From contig CAZCGA010000231.1 in assembly GCA_964498075.1 (NCBI GenBank), positions 1 to 7,397 of the forward strand: 7,397 nucleotides of DNA, given 5' to 3'. The notes under the pieces are model-generated. The model saw only the letters and a program-made list of their open reading frames with translations. It had not been told where the DNA came from and ran no database searches. Both the position numbers and the translations under genes were made by a program. Within the stretch, counting starts at the first letter, position 1; each line of letters begins with the position of its first letter. Below, piece after piece: positions 1 to 5,543 of this stretch. This stretch comes from CAZCGA01 sp964498075. Its GTDB lineage: Bacteria > Desulfobacterota > Binatia > HRBIN30.

Positions 1-6
1 GGCCGG

Positions 7-15
7 TGCTAGATT
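7..15 (+). promoter_or_regulatory. Possible extended -10 promoter element of the bc operon
   Basis: The sequence reads TG, one base, then TAGATT (10-15), which fits an extended -10 element. Any -35 element would lie outside the window. Transcription would begin near position 21-23, giving a leader of about 60 bases before the first small gene. The core GCTAGATT closely resembles the GCTAGACT of the candidate promoter at 5118-5123. The call rests on motif similarity alone. Confidence 0.3.
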
Positions 16-82
16 ACGTTTGCTACTGACTTCACAATCGAAGCTAAGGCGAAGCAGCCCGCTTCTGAACATGAGGTACCGC

Positions 83-220
83 ATGCTCGCAGCCCTGCCT
101 TTCGCCCCGAAAGATATCCCGCTCATGGGGCCGGACATCGCCGAACTGGTGGCGGTCATGATAACGCTGGTCATCACAATTGGCATTATGGTCGTGTTGG
201 GCCGTTGGTGGCAGCAGTAG
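83..220 (+). CDS. Small single-helix membrane protein preceding the bc complex
   Basis: This 45-residue protein matches no family I recognise. It has a short N-terminus with PFAPKD and then one strongly hydrophobic segment, about residues 18-40, rich in Val, Ile, Met and Leu and ending in RWWQQ. That pattern fits a single transmembrane helix. The ATG at 83 is preferred because GAGGT lies five bases upstream (73-77). The ATGs at 71 and 125 and a TTG at 20 are also in frame and cannot be excluded. The stop lies 18 bases before cytochrome b, so the two are probably co-transcribed. By analogy, b6f complexes contain several one-helix subunits (PetG, PetL, PetM, PetN), so this may be an accessory subunit or assembly factor. 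That role is inference from size, topology and position, not from sequence similarity. Confidence 0.55.
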   Translation: MLAALPFAPKDIPLMGPDIAELVAVMITLVITIGIMVVLGRWWQQ

Positions 221-238
221 CCGGCTGAGGAGCAATCG

Positions 239-994
239 ATGTCCGTCACCGAGCAACCGCGTGGCCCGGGCGTAGGTGCCTGGCTTTACGACAAGCTCTT
301 CCATAACTACATCTGGCGCTCTATCTTCCGCTCCGGCTATCCCAGCACCCCGCGCAATCAGATGCTCGTGGTCGCCACGAACGTCTTCCTCCACCTCCAC
401 CCGACGCGCATCCACCGTACCCACGTAAAGATCACACACACGTACTGCCTCGGCGGTATCACGTTCTTCTTCTTCCTTGGTCTGACGGTTACGGGCGTGA
501 TGCTGATGTTTTACTACGTGCCGTCACCTGATCACGCCTTCAACAACATTCAGGACCTGGAGACCAGCGTTCGCTTCGGCATGCTCATGCGAAACCTACA
601 TCGCTGGATGGCGCACGGCATGGTCATCGCGGTTTTCTTGCACATGATGCGAGTGTTCTACACCGGCGCCTACAAGCCGCCGCGAGAGTTCAACTGGATT
701 GTTGGCGTTGTGCTGCTCATCCTCACGCTGATGCTCAGCTACACCGGCTACCTACTGCCCTGGGACCAGCTCGCCATTTGGGCGGTCACCGTCGGCATGA
801 ACATGGTCGGCTCCGCGCCGCTCGCCGGTGCCACGTCTCGTCTTGTGTTGCTCGGTGGACTGGAGGTGAGCGATTCCGCGCTCTTGCGGTTCTACACCTT
901 ACACGTCATCGGGCTGCCCTTGTTAGCGGCGATCTTTATGGCCGTGCACTTCTGGCGCATCCGCCGCGATGGCGGGCTCGCGAGGCCGCTCTAG
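239..994 (+). CDS. qcrB: Cytochrome b6-type subunit (N-terminal cytochrome b) of a menaquinol:cytochrome c reductase
   Basis: This is the two-heme quinol-oxidising core of a bc complex, in the cytoplasmic membrane. Its 251 residues contain four membrane helices at about 72-94, 120-142, 154-174 and 215-238, as in split cytochrome b6 and Bacillus QcrB. Heme ligands are H121 and H135 in the second helix and H222 and H237 in the fourth. The 15-residue step of the second pair is the b6f-type spacing. HRW after the first ligand and GYLLPWDQ (170-177) are family hallmarks. C70 in YCLGGIT matches the cysteine that carries the extra covalent heme ci in cytochrome b6 and in Bacillus QcrB. The N-terminal cytoplasmic arm is longer than in plant b6. 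The start has a clear Shine-Dalgarno GAGGAG at 227-232. The C-terminal half of a full-length cytochrome b is encoded by the next gene, 23 bases downstream. The family call is very secure; the symbol follows Bacillus usage and petB would also fit. Confidence 0.95.
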   Translation: MSVTEQPRGPGVGAWLYDKLFHNYIWRSIFRSGYPSTPRNQMLVVATNVFLHLHPTRIHRTHVKITHTYCLGGITFFFFLGLTVTGVMLMFYYVPSPDHAFNNIQDLETSVRFGMLMRNLHRWMAHGMVIAVFLHMMRVFYTGAYKPPREFNWIVGVVLLILTLMLSYTGYLLPWDQLAIWAVTVGMNMVGSAPLAGATSRLVLLGGLEVSDSALLRFYTLHVIGLPLLAAIFMAVHFWRIRRDGGLARPL

Positions 995-1017
995 TTCGCG
1001 CGTGAACCGAGCGTAGC

Positions 1018-2007
1018 ATGGCAGTAGAAACTCAGGTCCGACGAGGCGAAACACCGGTAGCGCGGCCGCGCCGCGAACGGGAGCAAGAGCTTCTCGTCTG
1101 GCCGGACCTCGTCTTCGTCGAGTTCATTTCGGCGGTCGTGGTCACGTTCACGTTCGTCGTTCTCTCGGCGATCTTCAACGCACCGCTGCTCAACCGCGCG
1201 AACCTGAACGTCACTCCTAACCCATCCAAAGCGCCGTGGTACTTCATGAACCTGCAGGAGATGCTGCTCCACATGCACCCGGCGCTCGCCGGCGTGATCG
1301 TGCCGACGATTGCGCTGATCTTGCTCGCGGCGATCCCCTACGTGGACCGTTCGACGGACGGCCAGGGCGAGTGGTTCGGTACGAAGAACGCGGTGAAGAA
1401 CACAGTGTTCTCGTTCGTCTTTGCCGCGGTCCTCACGTCCAGCCTGGTGCTCTACGACCAGAGCCGCCACGTCAACGTGGTCACCAACATCGTCCAGCAC
1501 TACGACAAGGACTGGCAGTGGCCCGAAACGCTGGCGCCGTTCCGCAACGTCCGCTCGATCCAGACCGGCTGGACGTGGCACATTGCTGTGCCTCATAGTG
1601 CCCAGCTTGGGCCGGGTATACACGACGGCCAGCTCAACTGGCCGCAGGACTTCACGCATGTCCCCATGCCGTTCAACGGCACCAGCGGGCCAGACTGGAT
1701 GCGCTGGTCGCGCCCCAGTTTCTTACCGGGCTGGATCCAGGCGCTCTACTGGTACGACCTGAACATGAACTTCCCGGCCTTCGTCGTGGAGCAGATCATC
1801 CCGGTCGGGCTCATGGTAGGTCTGCCCATCCTGATGGTCATGATCCTCAGACGCATGGGCTGGGTCTACGATACGCGCAGCACGATGATCGCGCTGTTCA
1901 CCGGCTTCATGACCGTCTTCTGGGTGCTCACGATCGTCGGCGCGGGCTTCCGCGGAGCGGGACAGGACCTCGTCTTACCCTGGTCTGTCCCCAAGCCGGA
2001 AGGTTGA
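1018..2007 (+). CDS. Subunit IV-like cytochrome b C-terminal protein with Trp-rich extracytoplasmic insert
   Basis: This protein of 329 residues supplies the C-terminal half of cytochrome b and completes the quinol oxidation pocket. After a charged N-terminus, helices are predicted at about 31-54, 88-108, 128-147, 255-277 and 287-311. The stretch NPSKAPWYFMNLQEM (68-82) sits where PEWY occurs in mitochondrial cytochrome b and matches the KAPWYFLG-type loop of bacillus-type QcrC and subunit IV. The end (VGAGFRG...LPW) also resembles bacterial relatives. Unlike three-helix subunit IV, it continues with about 105 extracytoplasmic residues (149-253) carrying nine tryptophans, then two more helices. 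Unlike Bacillus QcrC it has no cysteine and so no CxxCH heme site. That function is provided by the gene at 2762. There is no obvious Shine-Dalgarno before ATG 1018. The next gene follows after seven bases, so translation is probably coupled. Confidence 0.9.
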   Translation: MAVETQVRRGETPVARPRREREQELLVWPDLVFVEFISAVVVTFTFVVLSAIFNAPLLNRANLNVTPNPSKAPWYFMNLQEMLLHMHPALAGVIVPTIALILLAAIPYVDRSTDGQGEWFGTKNAVKNTVFSFVFAAVLTSSLVLYDQSRHVNVVTNIVQHYDKDWQWPETLAPFRNVRSIQTGWTWHIAVPHSAQLGPGIHDGQLNWPQDFTHVPMPFNGTSGPDWMRWSRPSFLPGWIQALYWYDLNMNFPAFVVEQIIPVGLMVGLPILMVMILRRMGWVYDTRSTMIALFTGFMTVFWVLTIVGAGFRGAGQDLVLPWSVPKPEG

Positions 2008-2014
2008 TCGCGCG

Positions 2015-2728
2015 ATGACAGAACAAGAAAAGCAAGATCAGGCAGAGCTGCCGCCGACGCCCGCGGAAGAAGCCGCGTCGGCGCCCGCCGAGCAAGCCGC
2101 CACTGAGGCCATCGTCAGCGAGCAGCGCAAGCCTGTCCGTCGAGAGGCTGCTGCCGCGCCGCACGGCCCGCCTACCGCGGTCGTCCTGGCGCAGCGCCAG
2201 CCCGGCACCCCCATCGTGTCGCGACGGCGCATGCTGCTCGTCGGCTTCTGGGCGGGCATCGGCGCCGCAGTGGCTGGCATGGCGGCGTGCGGACTCGACA
2301 TCATCTACCCGTCAAAGGTCACCGGGTTTGGCGGCACCGTAAGCGTGCCGGCATCGGCTGTGCCGAAGCCCGGCGAAAAGGTCCAGATTGGTGAAGGTCG
2401 CTTCTGGCTGGTCAATCTCACCGCAGAGCAAGGCGGCCCCGGGCTCCTGGCGCTGTGGTGGAAATGTCCGCACCTGGGCTGCACGGTGCCCTGGCAGCCG
2501 ACGTTCGTCTGGCCTGACCCGGCGACCGGTGCGCTGAAGTCGGGCTGGTTCCGCTGCCCCTGTCACGGCTCCACCTACACGGACGCCGGCGTGCGCGTCT
2601 ACGGGCCCGCCCCGCGCTCCATGGACACGATGAACATCAGCGTCGGCGGCAACGGAGACCTCACCGTCGATACCGGCGCCCGCCTCAACGGCTCTACCAC
2701 CAACCCTGATCGCGCGGTTCGCGTCTAA
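2015..2728 (+). CDS. qcrA: Rieske [2Fe-2S] iron-sulfur subunit of the bc complex
   Basis: This subunit takes the first electron from quinol and passes it to the c-type or copper acceptor outside the membrane. In 237 residues the order is: a low-complexity Pro/Ala/Glu-rich cytoplasmic arm (1-66), a twin-arginine-like SRRRML (69-74) followed by one membrane helix (about 74-97), then the soluble Rieske domain. Cluster ligands are C151 and H153 in CPHLGC and C181 and H184 in CPCHGS. C156 and C183 can form the stabilising disulfide. S186 and Y188 match the cluster hydrogen-bonding serine and tyrosine of bovine Rieske protein, which are associated with a higher midpoint potential. GPAP (197-200) is the usual proline loop. 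The arm before the helix is longer than is common. GGAAGG (1998-2003) is a good ribosome binding site for ATG 2015. The twin-arginine signal suggests Tat export, as for other Rieske proteins. Confidence 0.96.
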   Translation: MTEQEKQDQAELPPTPAEEAASAPAEQAATEAIVSEQRKPVRREAAAAPHGPPTAVVLAQRQPGTPIVSRRRMLLVGFWAGIGAAVAGMAACGLDIIYPSKVTGFGGTVSVPASAVPKPGEKVQIGEGRFWLVNLTAEQGGPGLLALWWKCPHLGCTVPWQPTFVWPDPATGALKSGWFRCPCHGSTYTDAGVRVYGPAPRSMDTMNISVGGNGDLTVDTGARLNGSTTNPDRAVRV

Positions 2729-2761
2729 CCAGGGCTCGCCAGAGGGAGCGTAAGGAAGCGG

Positions 2762-5083
2762 ATGAATACCGGGAAGCAGATCAATGCCATGGTGGCCGTC
2801 CTGTTTCTCGTGCTCATCGCCATCGGCGCGTACACCATCTGGGACCCGTTCCGTTCCGCCGACGCTGCAGACCAGCAGGTCGAAAAGTCCGCCGACTTCG
2901 GCGCGCAGACCTTCGAGCGCAACTGCCGCCTCTGTCACGGCGACCGCGGCCAAGGCGGCTCTGCCGGCGGGCGGCTGGCCGCCGCGCTGCCGCTCAATAC
3001 AGACACGCTCCAGGGCATCGATAACGGCGTGTTCGATCAGGCGAAGAAGAACACCGCGTTCAAGCGGATCACGAACACCGTCATGTGTGGGCGCGTCGGT
3101 ACGCAGATGCCGACGTGGGGCGCCTCTCAGGGCGGCACGCTGAACGACGAGCAGATCAAGCAGCTCGCCGTGCTGATCACCGAGGGCCGCTGGGACCTCG
3201 TCGAAGAGCACGTGGACGCCGCCGACGCAAAGGTTACGAAAAACGCCAAAGTCGATGTGGACGGGGGCACCTTCGCGGTAGACGCGTCCGGCCTCGTCTT
3301 GAGCAACGCCGGGGCGTTCACGCTGGGTCAGTACATCCGCATCGGCGATGAGCGCCTGCGCGTGCTGCCGAAAGAGATCATCGTCGAGCGCGGCGTCGAC
3401 GGTACGGCGGCCGCCGCCCACGGCACCGGTACGCAGCTCCTCGTCGATGGCGCACCCGTCATCCGTAATCCGGCCCCGACGCTCAGGGATGGCGCGGTCG
3501 TGCCGCTCGGTGGTACAGCGGAATCGCTCGCCGAGGCTGCCACGAAGGACGATACGGCGCTCGTCGTCGGCGACACGACGGGCTTCGCCCCAGGCGACGT
3601 GCTCCAGCTCGGCGACGAGCACGTCCGCGTGACGGACGTGACCAGAGGCATCCCGACCACCGGCGTCGTGCTCGTCGATGCGATCGGCCGCGAGCCGAAG
3701 AAGCTTTTCGTCAGCAGCGCCGGCGACATCGAGGTAGGTGGCCTCATCCGGCTGGAGAGCGAGCCCATGCAGGTCAAGGGCATCGGTGAGGCCGGCACGG
3801 GCGTCAAGCTGGACGATGACCTCTCGGCCAGCTCGGGCGTCGTGTCTGTCGACGACGCGCGCTACCTGCGAAAGGACTATCAGTTCCGGCTGGGCGATGA
3901 GTGGCTGGAAGTCGTCGGCGCGGTCGATACTGGCCAGACCGTAGGCGAAGCGATCGGTCGCGCGCAAAAAACGCTGCTCGTCAGCGGCACCGAAGGCATC
4001 GAAAAGGGCATGATCATCCGCATCGACGGAGAGTTGCTGCGTGTTTCCGACATTGTGAAGCCCGCGCGCGTGCAGCTCACGCGCGGCGACGGCGGCACGG
4101 CCATAGTCGCGCACGACGTCGGAACGCCGCTCACCAAGGCGATCGAGCAAAAGGAGGGCCAGCCGGCGCAGGACACGAGCACGGGCCAGGCCCTCCTGGA
4201 ACCGCTCAGCGCTGGCGCCGATGGCTACTTCATGACGATCACAGGAACGGCTAAGCTCAACGTCGGTGACAAGTACAAGCTCGGCGACGAGACGGTGACG
4301 ATCAAAGCAGTCGATCCCGCGCTGGTGCGCATCGAGCGCGGCGTTCAAAAAACGGGCGTGGAAGAACATGCTCGCCGCGCTCCCATCTTCGATGGCAACC
4401 ATCTCGCGGTGACGCGCGGGATCAACAACACCGCCGCGGCCGCCCACAAGTCCGGCTCGCAAATCATCCTGACACAACTGAAGGTCAAGCGCGCTCTGGG
4501 CGTCAAGCCCGCGGAGCACGCCAAGAACACCGAGCTCTTCATCGGTAACCACCTCACCGTTGCACGCGCGCAGAAGGGCACGCAAGCGTCCGAGCACAAG
4601 AACGGCGACCTTGTGCGCAACTTCCCAACTGCTCCGGACGGGCCCGCGATCACCGGCGCCGGCGGCCTAAACATCTGCGGTCAGAACGGACCGGAGGAGA
4701 CAACGGGGCCTTCAGTCCCAACGCCGACGACAGTCGCCGGCGCTGAGACGGTGAACGTCGCGCTGGCGGAGTTCTCCGTGACGCCGGACCAGCCCGGCAT
4801 AACGGCCGGTGCAATCTCCTTTAACGTCTCGAACACTGGCTCAACGGCGCACAACTTCCGTATCATCAAGACGGAGCTGGCCGCGGACCAGCTGCCGGTC
4901 ACAAGCAACCGCGTCGACCAAACGCAGGTTGATGTAGTCGCGTCCTCGTCGGGCGATATTAAGGCGGGCACCAGCCAGACCGTGCAGGCCACCCTTGAGG
5001 CTGGCAACTACGTCCTCATCTGCAACGTCGCAGGCCACTACAAGCTGAAGATGTACGCCGCGTTTGAGGTCAGCGCCCCGTAA
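2762..5083 (+). CDS. Membrane-anchored cytochrome c / beta-repeat / cupredoxin fusion protein
   Basis: This is a 773-residue exported electron carrier encoded directly after the Rieske gene. Residues 8-27 form a hydrophobic N-terminal segment with no clear cleavage site, so it is probably a membrane anchor. Residues about 46-145 are a monoheme class I cytochrome c: CRLCH (C55, C58, H59) and a probable distal ligand M116 in GTQMPTWG. Residues about 165-620 are divergent beta-type repeats with the recurring pattern GD..(K/R/Q)LGDE...V and six copies of an R(G)...T....H motif. A Gly/Thr/Pro-rich linker (about 622-662) leads to a cupredoxin domain (663-773) with a complete type 1 copper set: H697, C754, H759 and M764, the last three in CNVAGHYKLKM. 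It most likely accepts electrons from the Rieske protein through heme c and relays them to the copper site, or uses the two as alternative outlets. AAGGA at 2752-2756 precedes the start. The domain calls are firm; the relay is inference. Confidence 0.9.
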   Translation: MNTGKQINAMVAVLFLVLIAIGAYTIWDPFRSADAADQQVEKSADFGAQTFERNCRLCHGDRGQGGSAGGRLAAALPLNTDTLQGIDNGVFDQAKKNTAFKRITNTVMCGRVGTQMPTWGASQGGTLNDEQIKQLAVLITEGRWDLVEEHVDAADAKVTKNAKVDVDGGTFAVDASGLVLSNAGAFTLGQYIRIGDERLRVLPKEIIVERGVDGTAAAAHGTGTQLLVDGAPVIRNPAPTLRDGAVVPLGGTAESLAEAATKDDTALVVGDTTGFAPGDVLQLGDEHVRVTDVTRGIPTTGVVLVDAIGREPKKLFVSSAGDIEVGGLIRLESEPMQVKGIGEAGTGVKLDDDLSASSGVVSVDDARYLRKDYQFRLGDEWLEVVGAVDTGQTVGEAIGRAQKTLLVSGTEGIEKGMIIRIDGELLRVSDIVKPARVQLTRGDGGTAIVAHDVGTPLTKAIEQKEGQPAQDTSTGQALLEPLSAGADGYFMTITGTAKLNVGDKYKLGDETVTIKAVDPALVRIERGVQKTGVEEHARRAPIFDGNHLAVTRGINNTAAAAHKSGSQIILTQLKVKRALGVKPAEHAKNTELFIGNHLTVARAQKGTQASEHKNGDLVRNFPTAPDGPAITGAGGLNICGQNGPEETTGPSVPTPTTVAGAETVNVALAEFSVTPDQPGITAGAISFNVSNTGSTAHNFRIIKTELAADQLPVTSNRVDQTQVDVVASSSGDIKAGTSQTVQATLEAGNYVLICNVAGHYKLKMYAAFEVSAP
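3269..4624 (+). repeat. Divergent protein repeats within the cytochrome c-cupredoxin fusion
   Basis: About 450 codons between the cytochrome and cupredoxin domains encode repeating units whose core is an LxV stretch, GD or GQ, then I/L-G-D-E and a V-rich strand. Clear cores lie near residues 188-201, 278-291, 326-339, 377-384, 416-428 and 501-514. Units differ strongly and are not DNA-level tandem repeats. An accessory motif R(G)...T....H occurs at residues 210-220, 441-451, 526-536, 552-562, 577-586 and 602-612. Similar RG..GT.A..H stretches occur in phage tail and surface beta-rich repeats. A spacer, adhesion or cell-wall-spanning role is inferred. Confidence 0.65.
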
Positions 5084-5093
5084 CGAACTCAGG

Positions 5094-5123
5094 TTGACGC
5101 GTTACTCAATTCTTAGCTAGACT
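5094..5123 (+). promoter_or_regulatory. Probable sigma70-type promoter of the desulforedoxin pair
   Basis: TTGACG (5094-5099) and TAGACT (5118-5123) are separated by 18 bases, a good match to -35 and -10 hexamers of a housekeeping sigma factor. The local sequence is more A/T-rich than its surroundings and lies in the 92-base gap after the respiratory operon. Transcription would start near 5130, about 46 bases before the GTG at 5176. Confidence 0.6.
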
Positions 5124-5127
5124 CAGA

Positions 5128-5155
5128 TTCGGGACGGGCCTCAGCGCATCCCGAA
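5128..5155 (+). other. Inverted repeat in the leader of the desulforedoxin transcript
   Basis: TTCGGGA (5128-5134) and TCCCGAA (5149-5155) can form a perfect 7-bp stem with a 14-base loop. If transcription starts near 5130 from the upstream promoter, the stem sits at the extreme 5' end of the mRNA, where such stems can protect against decay. It precedes the AGGAG ribosome binding site by nine bases. Confidence 0.35.
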
Positions 5156-5175
5156 GTTACCCCAGGAGCAACGCC

Positions 5176-5295
5176 GTGGCAAACCAGGTAGGCAAGCGGT
5201 ACCAGTGCGGCAAGTGCAGCACCGAGATGATCGTCACCAAGGGCGGCGATGGTGCGCTTTCCTGCTGCGGCCAGCCAATGCAAATTAAGCAGTAA
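5176..5295 (+). CDS. Desulforedoxin-like Fe(Cys)4 protein, first copy
   Basis: This 39-residue protein closely resembles desulforedoxin and the N-terminal iron domain of desulfoferrodoxin. It starts MANQVGKRYQC, has C11-x-x-C14, and ends with the adjacent pair C30-C31 in CCGQPM. Adjacent cysteines distinguish desulforedoxin from rubredoxin, and the four together bind one metal, usually iron. The catalytic superoxide reductase domain of desulfoferrodoxin is absent, so this is an electron carrier or a structural metal site. The GTG start is supported by AGGAG at 5164-5168, seven bases upstream, and by the MAN start shared with the second copy. The protein is soluble and cytoplasmic by sequence. 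Zinc instead of iron is possible. The in-frame stop region is duplicated just downstream. Confidence 0.85.
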   Translation: MANQVGKRYQCGKCSTEMIVTKGGDGALSCCGQPMQIKQ

Positions 5296-5313
5296 GAGAT
5301 TAAGCAGTAAGAA
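5284..5313 (+). repeat. 15-bp tandem duplication covering a stop codon
   Basis: The unit attaagcagtaagag (5284-5298) is followed at once by a copy (5299-5313) with 14 of 15 bases identical. The unit encodes the last residues I-K-Q, the stop TAA and a GAG codon, and its length keeps frame. The copy therefore repeats I-K-Q-stop after the true stop. It appears to be a recent replication-slippage event in otherwise untranslated sequence. Confidence 0.85.
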
Positions 5314-5333
5314 GTAGCTCGGGGAGGACGAAG

Positions 5334-5477
5334 ATGGCCAATCAGCTCGGCAAGCGCTTCCAGTGCGAGAAATGTGGTAGCGAGGTCCTCTGCATCAAGC
5401 CCGGCGACGGCGAGATCGAGTGCTGCGGCGCGGCGATGACGCTCATGCAGCCAAAGGTCCTTCCCTCGGCCGACTAG
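5334..5477 (+). CDS. Desulforedoxin-like Fe(Cys)4 protein, second copy
   Basis: This 47-residue paralogue of the preceding gene shares about 21 of the first 39 residues, including the MANQ start, GKR, C11-x-x-C14, GDG and the adjacent C30-C31. It differs by an extra cysteine, C20, and by an eight-residue tail ending in LPSAD. The metal site should be the same tetrahedral four-cysteine centre. A strong Shine-Dalgarno GGGGAGG (5321-5327) sits six bases before ATG 5334. It lies 38 bases after the first copy with no terminator between them, so both are probably on one transcript. Local duplication followed by divergence is the likeliest origin. The partner of either protein is unknown; rubredoxin-like electron transfer, for example in oxidative stress defence, is an inference. 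Confidence 0.85.
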   Translation: MANQLGKRFQCEKCGSEVLCIKPGDGEIECCGAAMTLMQPKVLPSAD

Positions 5478-5507
5478 CCGGTACACGCATCCGTACTTCC
5501 TCGACGT

Positions 5508-5532
5508 GACCGCCCTACACTATAGGGCGGTC
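5508..5532 (+). terminator. Perfect hairpin between the desulforedoxin pair and the amidohydrolase gene
   Basis: GACCGCCCTA (5508-5517) and TAGGGCGGTC (5523-5532) form a perfect 10-bp GC-rich stem with a 5-base loop. The following bases (GTTGCATTCT) are only moderately T-rich, so this is a weak or partial intrinsic terminator. It ends 11 bases before the next start codon, so it could also shape the leader of that gene or act as an operator. Confidence 0.55.
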
Positions 5533-5543
5533 GTTGCATTCTC

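Noticed and set aside
20..82. A TTG start at 20 extending the small membrane protein to 66 residues
   Set aside because: No Shine-Dalgarno lies in the visible upstream bases, the extension overlaps the expected transcript start, and the ATG at 83 has a ribosome binding site.
991..1659. A 222-codon minus-strand open frame opposite subunit IV
   Set aside because: The product is an Arg/Val/Asp/Glu-rich shadow without domains; the + frame has clear membrane helices and the APWY loop.
1462..1776. A cytochrome c domain in the subunit IV-like protein, as in Bacillus QcrC
   Set aside because: The protein has no cysteine at all, so it cannot carry a CxxCH heme site.
2312..4597. A 761-codon open frame on the minus strand opposite the Rieske and fusion genes
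   Set aside because: Its length is striking, but the + strand there encodes intact Rieske and cytochrome motifs in frame. The minus frame is Arg/Asp/Val/Ala-rich with no recognisable domain, as expected for the complement of GC-rich codons.
5080..5105. A 6-bp inverted repeat (GTAACG/CGTTAC) right after the fusion gene as a terminator
   Set aside because: The stem is short, has a 14-base loop, no T tract, and overlaps the -35 hexamer of the next promoter.
5176..5477. Superoxide reductase (desulfoferrodoxin)
   Set aside because: Both small proteins end after the four-cysteine domain; the histidine- and cysteine-ligated catalytic iron domain is missing and is not found nearby.
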